This document shows positions 10,401-24,254 of a DNA stretch of 64,000 nucleotides, in pieces. Both the position numbers and the translations under genes were made by a program. The notes under the pieces were generated by a model. That model did no database searches. It had not been told where the DNA came from and saw only the letters and a program-made list of their open reading frames with translations. Positions within the stretch are counted from its first letter, which is position 1; each line of letters begins with the position of its first letter. Origin of the DNA: Metaphire vulgaris (lineage: Eukaryota; Annelida; Clitellata; Crassiclitellata; Megascolecidae); the NCBI GenBank assembly GCA_018105865.1, contig CM030865.1, forward strand, positions 3,421,716 through 3,485,715. The letters are read 5' to 3'.

Positions 10401-11792
10401 CATAAAACAGAATACGAAGAACTGGGAGATTCCAATGGAAGTAATGATCTTCTAGTAAGTTCTGATTGCTACATGTATGTCAAAAGCAAAAAAAAACTCT
10501 TCTTGCAGTTTCAAGTCAATTTCAAGCCAACTTCATCGAGGATAGTCCATTGAGACATACAAAAAGCCAATAAACAAACCGAACACAGTTTACCAAAAAT
10601 GTATACTTAATACACACCACGCAGAGATGTTCCTTCACCAGCTTTGTCGCTTTCAGCCCCAGTATTTCCATTTGCATCAGCACTTTCCTTCACTTCATCC
10701 TCTGTTAACGAAAGAAACGAGCAATAATACAAATTTTGAAAAGTAACGTACAACAGCTATTATTGTGACACATGGAGTAGGATCAAAATCACGCTAGTAA
10801 TTTCTTTCAGCTCAGAATTTCGTTTGAAGTGACTGCTGTTTTACCATTCCTCAATTCTTGTACAGTTATTCAGTGAGTGCGAACTGCAGATGGAATGACA
10901 GCATTTATCCAATTCATATAAAATATGTTAAACTCGGCGATAACACAGAAAGGCCATGAATCAATAATCTGCCAATTAATTGTTCAGGGTCGATAATAGG
11001 TGAACCGATAAGTGGCTGGAGGCATTATTGGTGCATCACTAACAAGGCGCAATTTGTAGGAGGAAGGGGGATTTTCCCCGCACTGTCCAACTGCATCCCC
11101 CCTACTGCTACATCCCCACCACTACATCCCCCACTGCTACACTTTACCAACAACTACACCCCCCAAGCTCGACATATCCCCCCACTGCTCCAGGTCACAA
11201 ATCGCACCCTGATCACTAATATGCAATGCCTAGCTGGTAACCTGAGATCAAAAATGCCGACCAAAGTCATCAAATCTTAATGGACATGCAAAACTGCAGA
11301 GCACGTATTACAATAAAATAATATAACATAATGCTATTTTGAGGTTATGAAAACAATAAATAGATAAATAAATAAATTGCAGCTAACGATCAAAACACTA
11401 ATCCACATCTCTTGTTTGATGAGCGAATTAGGTGTTTGGCTAATTATCTTAAAATTTACCAACTGTACTTGCTTTTAAATCAAACACAAACATCAATAAT
11501 CGAACAAAACTGGCCAAAAAATCAAAGCTCTAAATGAATTGTGAATCCGACAGACAAGAAAATTATATGATTCACCTTCTCCGTTCTTTCTGGTTTTAGA
11601 AGAATATCCTGCAAAATTTTCATTGTTTTCATCACGACTCGAGATCTCCACATCTGTAAGTGACTCTTGATCATCATAGGTTTCTTCATTTTCCTTCCCC
11701 TTAATCTGTTCTTTTACAGCTGTTTCGTCAGCCGCTGTGCAATCTTTCCTCAGCTGAATGCCTCCAGTATCTTTTACATCATCCGGAGCAAC
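7376..11792 (-). CDS. Gene X-A: fast-evolving ectodomain protein, family unknown
   Basis: Five exons link by phase: an acidic 72-codon exon (11576-11792), a short phase 1-1 exon (10618-10701), a hydrophobic exon (9385-9462), a cysteine- and N-glycosylation-site-bearing exon (8616-8891) and a terminal hydrophobic exon ending at TGA 7376. The hydrophobic exon reads xSALIFVMLFCACEGTCDAI, an excellent signal peptide if the preceding base is A (ATG), so two gene models are possible: start there (about 133 residues), or run through the acidic exons. The protein ends in VVVVLVAVLAVHIFL with no cytoplasmic tail, fitting a GPI-anchor signal or tail anchor. I do not recognise the family. Confidence 0.6.
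8616..8891 (-). CDS. Gene X-A cysteine-containing ectodomain exon
   Basis: 276 nt, phase 1-1, acceptor gcttgtag, donor G|gtttgt. TLLVNTTLEYGEIFLFMCPM, YSWLQVKCFEDG, CNFTITAGVDTPKCFGCL. N-glycosylation sites NTT and NFT; five cysteines shared with copy B plus two unique ones. No named domain recognised (a sushi-like fold is only a guess). Confidence 0.65.
9119..9198. mobile_element. TTAA-flanked palindromic MITE in gene X-A intron
   Basis: Diverged member of the 40073 family; orthologous copy at 54370-54449. Confidence 0.5.
9385..9462 (-). CDS. Gene X-A signal-peptide-like exon
   Basis: 78 nt, phase 1-1, acceptor ctttcag, donor G|gtaagt. SALIFVMLFCACEGTCDAID SNHCRG. Flanking intron is about 95% identical to copy B, but the exon differs at 13 of 78 bases. 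Confidence 0.6.
10618..10701 (-). CDS. Gene X-A symmetric acidic exon (single copy)
   Basis: 84 nt, phase 1-1, acceptor ttaacag, donor gtgtgt. EDEVKESADANGNTGAESDK AGEGTSLRG. The same exon is amplified in copy B. Confidence 0.5.
11044..11211. mobile_element. Short element with CAGGGYGCGATKTGT ends
   Basis: Partner of 30197-30368, nearly the same C-rich interior; in the gene X-A intron. Confidence 0.5.
11576..11792 (-). CDS. Gene X-A acidic exon
   Basis: 217 nt; acceptor gttgtaag uncertain, donor AAG|gtgaat in phase 1. VAPDDVKDTGGIQLRKDCTA then Glu/Asp-rich sequence ending SSKTRKNGEG. The start and end are conserved with the homologous exon at 59217-59439, the middle is strongly diverged. 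Confidence 0.5.
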
Positions 11793-12934
11793 CTTACAAC
11801 ACAGTAGCAAAACATTGTTTTACAAGATTATATCCAGAGTATAATCATTGTTTATTAGTCCGGTAATGGATGGAAGTGTAACAGCCTAACAGGCAATGTA
11901 CAATGTAATGTACAAAATGTAATGTACAAAAATCTTAAAATGTAACAGGCAAATGGACAGACGGAATAACAAAGAGGATGCTATTGGACAGGATGATGAG
12001 AACAGATGCACAGCATCACAATACCTATGCAGAAATCAAAGAGGCAAGACACAGAGAGGAATGGAAACAATGGAGCCCTTAGCCGGTCTTAAGACAAAAA
12101 AGCTGCTACTGCTAACTATTTAGAAATTAAGTAAGTAAATAAGTAAGCAAACACAAAATTTCTATAGTGCTACCCGAAAGCTTGGCACAGTGCACTGGCT
12201 TATTCACGAGCACTCAATCTGGGTAAATCCATAGTCCGTAGTCCGTGGTGGTCAAGGTTGTAGATCCATGTAGGCAGTCGCAGCAAAGTATTTTATGGAG
12301 GATAACAAGATTTGCGGTGGGTAGAATGCAGGCCTGTAGTAAGGACTATGCCATAGGATTTCTTGAAAAGAATAGTTTAAGTTGTTTTCAGAAAGTTTGT
12401 GGAGTGATGGCCAACGGTGACTGATTTATGGACTGAGAGGACCCGAGTTATTGATCTTTCGGACCTCTGATGGAAGATCAATCCAGAGACAAGATGACGG
12501 CCGACCTGAAAATTTTAGTGGCGTGGCTGTTGCTTGAATGAGTGTCAGGCTGGCAGATGAAAGAGGTGACTGCTGCGCTTGAATGGTAAAGAGATTACAA
12601 AGGTACATGGGTTTTGAGAATTGAATAGCGCTGTAGGTCAGGCATAGAATTTTGAAATGCATCCGTTCTGGAACTTTTAAGCCAGTGAAGTGATTTCAAG
12701 ACTGGAGTGAAGTGGAGTGAACTTGTACCATCGATTGATACCCTCGGGTATTAGAAAGAAATGGTGCTAAAGAAGTGCATAATTAACGCACCTTTAAGCA
12801 ACTTCTTATCACAACTTTCGCAAAAATACAAAAAGCAAAAACTAAATCAAACTATTCACACAAATGCTTAAATCATGCCATATTTTAGTGATCGACAGAT
12901 CCGTCAATTTTATGCGACATCTTAAATATAAAAA

Positions 12935-13350
12935 TGGATAATAATAATAAATAATAAATATGCACTTCTATAGCACCATTTCTAATACTCATGGGTATCA
13001 ATCTATGGTACTTCATCAGCAAAAGACCAGGCCATTCCAGAGATGAGTCAGAGGGAAGCAGCAAGACAGGCTATGTAAGAAGAGCTAATTGTCAAAGATA
13101 ATAATAATTAATTATGCACTTCTATAGCACCAGTTCTAATACCCATGGGTATCAATCGATGGGACTTCAAATCCGTCAGCAAAAGACCAGGCCATTCCAG
13201 AGATGAGCCAGAGGAAAACAGCAAGACAGGCTATGTAAGAAGAGCCAATTGGAAAAGATAATAATAATTAATTAACTATAGCGCCAGTTCTAATACCCAT
13301 GGGTATCAATCATCGATCGATGGTACTTAAAATCCATCCGCAAAAAGACC
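12935..13350. repeat. Three tandem copies of a degenerate 'gtattagaaatggtgct' repeat
   Basis: Units of about 120-165 bp (cacttctatagcaccatttc, catgggtatcaatcgatgg, aaaagaccaggccattccag). The same family is scattered at 6270-6610, 12725-12790, 14470-14600 and 26440. Confidence 0.6.
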
Positions 13351-13872
13351 AGGTCAAAAAAGATGAGTCACACTCACCATTTTCTCAACAAGTTGCTGAC
13401 TAAAACCAAATTTAAAGCAACAATTGATATAACTTGCACTTCAGACAGACTCTGTCTCTGCAACTGTTGCACTTGCTCTGAGCACTCTCTTGTCAGCGCC
13501 AGAGAGCGCTATGCGTAGGAGATCTAGAAAGTTTATATAGCGCTTATATTTCACATAGCGCTGTATTTTGGGGAGAGCGCATAACGCTCCCCAAAGTTGG
13601 CCAAACCCCGTAGTTGGAACTGCAGATGTCGGTCTGTTAAAGCCTTGGTGTTCTTATTATTCTGAAACCTGGCTACGCCAGTTGATAACAGCAAAAAGTC
13701 TTTCACATTGGAATATTGCTGACTCATTAAATGTAAGCAGTTAAAATGTTAAATGTAAATAGAACAAAATTAATACTGAAATAATTAAGAGAGCCTTTTC
13801 TATTTTTGGGTCAGATCTTCCAATAGACTGAGTATTTTCAGATCTGCTTAAGCTTTTAAAACATCTCTTCCA

Positions 13873-14462
13873 ACCAGTGGCGGCTCCAGGATTTGGCAAG
13901 AGGGGGCCGTTGGGGTGACAACTTCTAATCGTGGGGGCCGACCATTTGTTGTTAGGTATGTAGTATTAAGTATAGGCAGGGGCGTAAACCTGGCGTCAAC
14001 ATTGGGAGATAGAATAATTTTTAAAAAGTTGACCCCCCAGAAATATAAATATCCCCCCATTTTGGGGGGATATTGCATATTATGGTGGGGACTTAAAATC
14101 GTCCATGAAATACGTCTTGACAAGACAAAAAGAAGGTCATCCTGATATTTTTATATATTTTCCCTCTCCAAATAGGCCTACCCTGACAAGCAAAAAAAGG
14201 TCATCCAAAATGAGAGAATGTGGATTTGGCGTAATTCTGGCATCAATATCATATGGTAGGATAGAATTTTTTACCATATAGGCCAAAACATTGGGGGATA
14301 ATTGATACTCTGTCCCCCGCCATGCAACTAATTATTCGGGGGACCGTCCCCCGCCGTCCCCCCGTGTTTTACGCCCATGAGTATAGGGTCCCAACAGGTG
14401 GGCCACTGGGGGGCCAGGCACTCAATAGGGGGCACGGCCCCCCTGTGGAGCCACCACTGCTA
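13873..14462. mobile_element. hAT-like element (CAGTGGYGGCTCCA family) with nested insert
   Basis: Starts ccagtggcggctccaggatt and ends gtggagccaccactg; interior is interrupted by another C/G-tract-rich element around 13975-14375. Related copies at 17805-17970 and 34644-34830. Confidence 0.55.
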
Positions 14463-14604
14463 CCAATTTGCATTTCCTCCATAGTCTGTCTTGCTGTTTC
14501 CCAGACTGATCTCTGGAATGACCTGGTCTTTTGCAGATGGATTTGAAGTACCATCAATTGATACCGTGGGTATTAGAAATGGTGCTATAGATGTGCATTA
14601 GGCC

Positions 14605-14650
<46 letters not shown>

Positions 14651-15139
14651 TTTGTAGTATTAGCAATAAACATGCACTTTTACAGCACCGGGTATAATTC
14701 TCTAAATATAATTCTCTGACGGTCATCAAAGGACACGCCTCCCCCCCGATTCAGGTCGGGACTGGTCGTACGAATAGTCAAAAACCGGCAAGTACTGTAG
14801 TTGGGGAGGCAAGTATCAGATCGAGGAGAACGCATCAGACTTCGGAGCACTTGTGACTTCCTTTTTGCTCTGCCCGACAGTTTGGGGCCGAAAATGTTGA
14901 TGTGCCCCCATTCTGGAATTCTGGCTACACCACTGAAAGGTATCAGCTGACGTTACTTTAAACCGTCCGCAAAAACAGGGTAATTGAAAGGTCAATCAAT
15001 GTGAGACAGCAAGGCAAAGTTATAAGGGATAGGGCAAATACTAATTGGAAGCGATGTGCTTTAAAAGATTGTATCTGAAAATACCCAATTTATTGTCAGA
15101 TCCAGGCTGAGCTAGATGAAGAGACCCAGTGCTGGTTCT

Positions 15140-15312
15140 GTGTTTAATTTAGACTCCTGGACTCAGAGGGGGAACTGAAAAAGCCGGGAGGGGGAAATTC
15201 AGCTAGGGGGCTGCTGTTAGTTGATGTAGTATGCCAAAATTTCCGGGGAGAATTTGAAATTTCCGGGGAGAAGGGCAATTTCCCCTGAAAACGGCCTAGA
15301 TTAAACCCTGGC
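15140..15312. mobile_element. hAT-like MITE
   Basis: Shares the internal sequence gatgtagtatgccaaaattt and ends with the 46408 element, opposite orientation. Confidence 0.6.
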
Positions 15313-16075
15313 CAGGTGTCAAATTTTATACAAAGGCCTATCTTTCGTAATATAATGGTGTGTGGATGTGAGTCATGCCCTATAGTAAGCCTAGCCTCTT
15401 TTCTTTCAGAATGTATGGTGCAACCAATGTGCCACAGCAAAGAAATAAACAAAACAAAACACCACAATTATATTTTATTTGACGTATGGTGAGTATAAGG
15501 ATTTAAGGACAAAATTCATTTGGATTGTAGGTAACTCACCAAACACAGCAGAAATCAAAGGAGAAATGGATGCATATCATGAAACAAATGTCAGTGAAAT
15601 TAACGTTAGACAGAAGTATCTAGTAAACTATAAGGTTCAGAAAATTGTCATGAGTTTTTGAACAATAAATAATACAATACATCTTTGAATTGAACCCAGT
15701 TTCTGCAATGTACAGCAATCACACAACCCAAATAAATAATTATTCAATAGCCACAAAATCTCCTAAACTAAAGAGAAAAATTAATTATTATGAGTGTGAA
15801 AATGGTCACAGTTAGAAAAAAGAATTTCAAATCGCATTTATTTCTTGAAATAACACTACCCGAAGAAATTTGGTAACTGCATAAATAAATTAGCAGAAAC
15901 TTCTGGGAACAATAGTACACTTTCTACCTAATCTGGAGAGAAAACAGCCAGGACAACAAATCTATAATGCATTGCAGTATTACGACAACAGGGGGTCAAA
16001 AAAGTGCCAAAATCGCGTTATGCCATTTATGGACGACCCCTTATGACAACAGTGTATACGTTGTCTTGTGTGAAT

Positions 16076-16177
16076 TTAACTCTTTGTCAGCTCGTCTTCA
16101 TATTGCTTTCTGAAGCACTCCCCAACTGGGAAGAAATCCCAACATCTTTGCTGATACAGCTCCCAGACATACGATTC
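16076..16177 (-). CDS. RyR: RyR last coding exon with stop
   Basis: 34 codons including TAA at 16076-16078, acceptor gttcacag. [20 protein letters not shown] and [13 protein letters not shown] end the protein at the usual RyR C terminus. Confidence 0.96.
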   Translation of the reverse strand, partial: ESYVWELYQQRCWDFFPVGECFRKQYEDELTKS

Positions 16178-17271
16178 CTGTGAACAGTTCAAAAGACACG
16201 TATAAACATTAAAGTCGAATCCGATACAAATCCATTTAATCAGTTAAATTGCATCCAATTTCATGAAAAGCTTTTATAGTAACATTTAGACAGGAGATCT
16301 TATCAAATAAGCAATTCTAAAAGCACATATGAAGTGGTCATCATCATCATCATCGTCATCATCATCATTGTTGCCTTCTGCCAGCTCATTAGCGGCAATA
16401 GCTACATACAAAACTTCTTCATTTATCTTTTCCCATTGTTAATGAAGTGGTATTTAGCTTATTTGTTCAGATAAAATAAGTAAGTAAGTAAAGTAATTAA
16501 AATCTCGTGGATTTCTATAGCGCCTCGGTAAGCAGCACAACAGTAGCTGCTTATTCCTAGGCGCTCAGCCTCTCTTAAATTAGCGATGGGAAAGATATAT
16601 GATCAGACAGGCAATAGTCAACATCCAAAGGGCAGTGAGGCTAGGTTGTTACAGCTATGGAGGGAATGATTTTAAGAAAAAGGAAGGATTTAAGCTTAGA
16701 CCTGAAGACTTGAGGAGATAATGCAGGGAGATGCATCGTATAATAAAAATGATTTTGATTGAGCGGTACTAGCACAGTCTTGAAAGAAAGCACCAAGCCT
16801 GCATTAAGAATTCAAGATTGCAATGTTTACATATCTCTTTTATTGGTACTGCTCCATTATATCTGTCAGAGCTAATTGATCTTCAGCTCTATCCCTGGTC
16901 AGCCATGCGATTCTTCAGAAGAGGCGTTATACAAATATTCTGTTACACTATTAAAATGTGACCAGTTGTAAAACAATTTCACTCACTAATCCAATTGTTA
17001 CGCACAAGATAGCAATGCAACGAATGCTAATGAGTGGCCTGTAACGTAACGTACCTGACCGGTGTATTCGGTGTCCGGTTTGTTGATCAAGTGCATCAAA
17101 AAGAACCTAAAATGATAATCAAACAGTTTACCGCTATAGGAAATTTATTCCGTATTCTATAAATTATTGAATGATATGAAAAAAATTCTATAAATTCCAA
17201 ATGTGGTGGTAAGTTTTGCTCTGTACTGTCCAAAGCAGAACACAACAAATGCCAAAATATCAATGTAGCCA

Positions 17272-17304
<33 letters not shown>

Positions 17305-20300
17305 AGGCTGATTTATATAGTGCTATTGTCCTAGCGGGGTAGAGTCAAGAGTGCTTTACGTTGCATTAAAGGAGTGTCCGAACAAGTGCATTTTTAGTTT
17401 TTAGTCCAGTGTACAGTAAATTTAGATAACAGTGTTTCACGATGAGTTAGTTACTCACATGTAATTGGCAAAGTTGTGCTCATTCTGCACGTGAGTTTCA
17501 AAACCATGTGGTAACTTGTCGAAATAATCTTTGCCAATTCCACAAATGAAGCATGATGACTAAAAAGAAACCCCATTCAAATACAATGTAACGATTTCTA
17601 GAGCATACATACGTCTTGAACCAAGAACAGCACAGTATCACAAACCATGTTCAACAAATCAGATCTGAAACATTTATATTCAGAAAGTGGATGTTGGGCA
17701 GTATGTGGACAAAAGTAAAATTTAATTAAAAGTGATCTATGCGTTGTATTTGCAAGGAGGAAGGGATGCAGACATTCCTGGTCACTGCTTAATGACACCC
17801 TCAATTCAGTGACGGCTCCAGGATTTGGCAAGTGGGGTGGGGGCGTTGGGGTGACAACTTCGAAGCATGGGGGCCCTGACTATTTGTTGATATGTATGTA
17901 GTAGTAAGTATAGAGTCCCAACAGGTGGGGCAGGCATTCAATTGAGGCACAGCCCTCCCCCACTGCCTCCATTGGCGTAAACTTGAATGAAAAAGTGGGG
18001 GTAACCACTATGCCTTTCCCTTCCTCTTGGTAATCTCTCAAATCGTGGTGGGGATCTCAAACTTAGAGGCCTAACAGAAGTTTATGTCTATGCCCCCTCC
18101 CCCCAACCCAACCCAACTGGTCCACTCTATATATAACAAGGGGACAATTTTCCTGCCATAAGTAATTTATTTAACTAACTTATTTATTCAGCACAATGGG
18201 GCAATGGGGTGAAATCTTAACCATACTTTTAACAGTGCTCTTTATGAAATCATAAGGAAATTTTGTGTATCAGCTGAAAAAAACAACTATTAACTACCAG
18301 GATGAGCAGTAGTTTAGATGAATACCCAGAAAAGCACATCACATAGCAATTGTAGAAAGATAATGTACAGTCTAAATCAATGTTTCTTAACTGGGGTACT
18401 TGTACCCCTTGGGGTACTTGAGGGACGTTGTTGGGGGGGGGGGGTATGCAGAATGATCCGGAAATAAGTTTGTTCTAAAGACTTACTGCAATGTACACTG
18501 TACAGACACTTTAGAAATGTTTGTAATAAATTAGAAATTGTAAAATGACAAATCCAATTTCTAATCTAATCTAATCTTAAACTTCTATAGCGCCACTTCA
18601 TAATGCACAGGAGCATCAACCGATGGCACACCAAATCCAAATAATTAAAGATCCTGGTCAAACTTTCTGGCTTGTGCACAATCTGTGACAGAAGTACGTT
18701 GCAGTTTATAATTTTTCAATATACTATGGAGCATGAACTTTTGTCCTCATATAAGGCACTGTAGGCTGATAGGGGGTACTTCACTCTCTTATACTTGTTT
18801 CAGAGGGACGCAATAACAAAAAGGTTAAGAACCACTGTCTAAATGAAGGAGACATTCAACGTACTTCTAGATCTTCTTTGACTTGTTCAAGTTGATCTCT
18901 GAGCTCTCCAAAAGCATCAATGATCAAACCTGGAGAAAGGCAACACAGAGACAAATTGCAGTGTAATGAAACGGAATATTTGTATAGTGCCTCTTTTGAA
19001 GAATCACTCCGAAGTGCTTCTGAATTAGCCTATTTAGTTCTCTGAATTTCAAAACTCTTAAAAATATGCAAGAAAACCGAAATCAACATGCAAACATAGC
19101 ACAACTGTCGAAATCTGCAGAAATTTCAAGCATAAGTAAAATACATAGATGACATTAAGGAAGATAATTATTATGCAAAAATGAGTGAGAAATCAATGAA
19201 ATCTATTTAAATTACATTAACAAAGTCATGTAAATAGCAAACTGATCATGAGGGCAAGAGAAAAAATTCTGGACACAGACCTCATAAAGCCAAGTCGATT
19301 ACCATATATAGTAACGTAAGATTTGCTTAGCATTTTTTCCTATTTGTACTCTGAGGCAATCCCAATTGAGATGGTAAAAAGTGAGACCATAAGGGCACTA
19401 ACAATTAGGGAATAAATACGGAAACAGTTTTAACCATGATAAACACACATTGTCCAAAGAATGATTTCGCATCATTTTAATCATAATGTCTTGCAACATG
19501 TTTTGCTGTATATATAAAAATTTACCATACTGGAGGGCAGAATTATTACAGAGAAATAGTTATCTTCTTTTGCCTCTCCACTTAGTATCTTCTTGCTAGC
19601 ATTGATATTTGAAAAAAACCTGCATACTTATTGACATATGTGTTTGTAGCTATTCATTAAATATGCAATGGCAACAGTATTGTTTTGTCTTTGTAACTAT
19701 CGATTTAGGGTCCATGCACTGAGGAGGTTGCATTTAGGAGATTTTGCGCATATGATTGTGCAAATGGGGTTGACAATATGCCTTTTTGTATGCATACTAT
19801 ATGGATGAGCCCTCGCTAGATATTGAATTGTAAGAGCACTGATTTTTTGTCTTGATACTAATAAACTGATTTATCGATTTATTGATTAATAGTGATTAAG
19901 CTAGTAATCGTGACAATTAAATGCAATAAAAATCTTTAAAAACACAAAATAATGTAACAATGGAAAGACGGATTTGCCTTGGATGATGGCCAGTAGAATG
20001 ACGATGACAAAGAAGAAGAACGTGATGTCGAAGAGAATACGATATACTTAAATGCGAATCGCCATCGGGAGGATTAATCTAAATCGCCTGGAAAGGAAAC
20101 AACAAATATGTATAAAATAATTTGATAAACATTTCAAAAGCTTTCACAAAGTCTTAAGAAACCACTTTAAAAAGGGATTATTCATAATGATTTTTTGAAA
20201 AAGAACTAAGCTTTTAAAAGCATTGCATAGTGAGCAAATAACAACAATAAACTAATAATAATACTAATACTAATACTAATACTAATAATAATAATAATAA

Positions 20301-22903
20301 TAACAATATTCTATCATTCCAAGATCATCTTCTTACTTACCAATTCCACCACCAGCCCGTACACCGACATAAAGATGGAAAACGTAGCACTAAGACAAAA
20401 AATAATAACATAATGTTAGATAAAACACTGAAACATTTACAATACACTAACATCAATCGTAACCAGACAACATTTACACCTAAACAGTTAAAGTCAATTC
20501 AAAGGACAATACTGAAATAACCTACAGATTCATTGCACTATCAATAATTATTCCTTATAAAACATACCCTCACAAAATTCAATTTTACTTTATATAGCAC
20601 CTTGAAAATAATAATAATAATAATAATAATAATGATGATGATGATGATGATGATAATGATGATGATGATGATGATGATAATGATGATGATGCAAAATCCA
20701 ACAATGCCACTCAATCATATTGATGTCCATTTGATGACAGTGGACACTTGAATGCCCAAGACAGGAATATATACAAAACCAACTCCAGGCTTGAACCCAC
20801 GTTGACAGGGTAAGTCTGCTCAATGGTAGGTAAAAAATGGTAGGTCCCATACTCGAGTTCGAGCGTTGGGTTCTGGCGCTAATCTCCGGTCTAGGCAATC
20901 AGCGATGAAGGTGGTATAGACCATTAATCTGGGGTATGTTGCCATTACTTTCCCCAGACCCACGTATTACCATACAGCTTGGGGGCAGGAAGTTGGTAGA
21001 GTGGTAAAAGCACTGGACGATAGAGCAGAAGGTTGTGGGTTCGACATCCGCATTCTAGACAATTTTTCGAGTGCAGTAAACAAGGCTAAGGCCTACGACA
21101 AAAGCGCCTTGACATATATAATTTAAATCCTATATTAAATAGGTGTGTTTTTAAGTTCTTAAGAAAGGATTCCACAGAGACAGCTTCTGACACAACGTCA
21201 GGTAACGAGTTCCACAGTGTTGGATATCTTGGGATCCGTGATATATGATTGGAAATTATAATTTACTTGTTTAATTAGTATAATTAGTTAAGTATTGTTT
21301 AATTAGTATAATTTACTTGGAAACTATACTTTATTGGACATAAATAGGGGCTTTCCTGAGTTATCTTGGATCCCGTCCTTAGCGCTTGGTTTACGCTGCC
21401 CGAGTTATCTCGGGGTCAAGCAATGGTCCGTAGGCTTACCGACAGCATGTCGTGGCACTTGTAGTCGGCTTCCTCTCCCTCTTCTTCCTGGATGTAGAAC
21501 TTGCGGAAGAAGTTGAAGGCAATGACGGTATAAAGGTATACGATAATACTCAGCAGCATCACGGTAAGAACCAGCTGCAAACAATTGGGTTACATTGTAT
21601 TTTTGTACAAAAATCACAGAGAAAATGATCGTTCTATAACAGAGTGTGTCAACTTTCATTAATGCATCATCTACGTAATGTAAGTTTATGCATCTGACAC
21701 ACATACACACACACACATACTAGAGCACTTAACCTAAAATTTATTTGCACATTCAAGGGAGTGAGAACGCATATGCATACACACACACACATACATACAC
21801 CTACATACAATACATACACACAAGCACATCACAACTGCTCAATGAGACCTGACAAGTGACAAAATATATCATTTTTTATGCAAATAAAATAAGTTGTGCA
21901 ATTTGCCAGTATATCCAGATTCAAATGCCCATCCAACCAGCAAGCAGTCTAAAACACGTATCATTTAACAGAAACACACAATTCTCCACCTGACTAAACT
22001 TAAGAATCGAGACAGCGACAGTTGAAATCAGGCTGACTATCTTACTTACTTGTTTGCCGTTGTGTGTGACTGATTGCAGGATGGTTCCGAGCGTCTTGAA
22101 GCAGACGGCAACATCGAGCAGATGGGCCGCGTAGAAGAAGTAGTTGAAGTTACCGAGCAACGAGAACAGGAAATAGAAAGCGATGTAGAGAAAAGCCTAA
22201 ACGTAGACACAAGAAAATCCAGCATGATACAATACAATACAAGATCGCTTTATTAAATCCACCCTGTCAAAATGCAAGGTGAAAACATAATACACAATAA
22301 CACAACAATTGATACTAAACACAGTAATGCCACCATACATCGCGGCATGAAATCAGTAAACAATAAAGAAATGCCAACAATAAAAGATATGCATGTGTGA
22401 AAGATATATATCTAAGGTTATGAATCAAATCATATAAACATGCTATTACTTTTACTGCACCAGCAAACTTGCATTCTGATGTACCAAAAATAAAGATTTT
22501 CTTCGAACCGATTAATGTCAGCAGGTAAAATCGACAAATAATCGCCACATATTTAAGAGTCATTTTGCCAGCAAAGGGTTAATCAGAGTACATTCGACGC
22601 ATATGCTTACATTGTCCGTAAATATGATTCCAAACTTCCAGACCTGGTACTGCCAGTCGATTTCAGTCAAGCTGCAAAGACGCAAAACAACAGTTGAAGA
22701 AATAAAACTGGTCACAAAACACATTCAAACATGGCCACTGTCACACAGAAAGGACATTTCTCACATATGCTGTGTGATAGAAGGACAGTTAATACAAACA
22801 ATTCGGAACGTAACGTAACAAATATAGTGACACGCATTAAAGACGCAAGAAATATTGTGAAGTACGGTACACTGAATGAACCGTCTCACATGTATCAAGT
22901 GAT

Positions 22904-22947
<44 letters not shown>

Positions 22948-23809
22948 GATGGTGGTGGTGATGATGATAATGATGATGATTTCTGTCCTAAGAAAGATCC
23001 AGTTGACTTTGAAGCCACCAGGGAAGGAGAAGAGTGAAGTGGGTTCACGTTGCCTTTCTTAAAGACAATTGAATGGATGGGTGGAATAAGGAGGTAACCG
23101 TATCCAACCCCCCAATGGTTTGAGTATCAATAACAATAAGAGGGGTTTCTGCATTTACTTCCATATTTCACCGGACCCTTCAACTGACATTTTCAACACT
23201 AATGGGGTAACTGGGTTTACTTCTTTATTCCTCTGGGCCCTTCAATTGACAATCTCATCATTAATAAGGTGGTAACGGCATTTAACTCCTTATTCCACCC
23301 ATCCATTCAATTAGGGGAAAACAACTTGTCCAAGGTCACCACACAGCGGCTAGGGCCAGATTCAAATCCGCAACCCTCCGGTGGGCCTGTGCAAGTGACA
23401 TGCTGTAAAAGATACAATATGCCGAAGTTAATGTAAAAAAACATGGAAAAATAACGTACAACGAAGGCAGAATTGAAGCAACTTTCTTGTTTCCACCACG
23501 TAAGCTATATCCATCCTTGTTTTCCATGCCCAGAAGATTACTGATTTGTTCGTATTCATACTGCTCCGAGAACTTTATCCGAACCTACGTAAATATCGTG
23601 AAATACGTCACTTCTTGACGAATAATAAACAGTTCAAAGCACATTTAGGAATTGTGCAGGCAATCAGAGCAGAGCAATAAGCTTAGAAAAATCTTGAATC
23701 TTGAATACAAGCAAAATAAATAAGCCACAGTGTATAAAATTATCTGCTATTACAAGTCCACTACCCAGTCAAACAAATGCACTTATTACTACTACTACTG
23801 CTGCTGCTG

Positions 23810-23854
<45 letters not shown>

Positions 23855-23984
23855 ATACTACTACTACTATTATAGTTTAATTTATTAGGTTATTATTAGT
23901 TTATTTTTATTTAGTTTTGTTCAGTTGATGTGTGTTATTCCTTGTTTGTGCACTATTTTGATGCTCTGCTTGTCATGAATAAAG

Positions 23985-24035
<51 letters not shown>

Positions 24036-24201
24036 GTTATTATTATTAGACAATTTCTATAGCACAGTAGCAAAGCTGATGCCTACAACAAGAGCGCTTT
24101 AAGACATCAATAATATCCAAGTCTAAATAAATGAGTTTTTAAATTCCTAGCTAAAAGTCCAGCGGAATCAGCTCTAGTTATGTCATCTGGTAGAGAGTTC
24201 A

Positions 24202-24254
<53 letters not shown>

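Larger units (their letters stand above)
1..13450. repeat. Duplicated block A (Deltex 5' half + gene X)
   Basis: Collinear with 46069-60250 from the first base of the window. Near-identical through the Deltex introns and the gene X 3' introns, more diverged through the gene X acidic exons. Its left limit is outside the window; similarity fades past the sequence near 13380-13450, which still matches 60130-60230. Confidence 0.85.
13460..16075. other. Intergenic, repeat-filled; no gene seen
   Basis: Between gene X-A and the RyR stop. Holds the nested hAT-like element at 13873-14462, a (TTA)n tract at 14606-14650 and the MITE at 15140-15312. I see no supported exon on either strand. Confidence 0.6.

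Noticed and set aside
20590..20898. Poly-His/Tyr open frame (and similar ones at 26488-26760 and 27406-27618)
   Set aside because: Artefacts of GAT/AAT microsatellites; only the part at 26623-26709 is a real RyR exon, in its own context.
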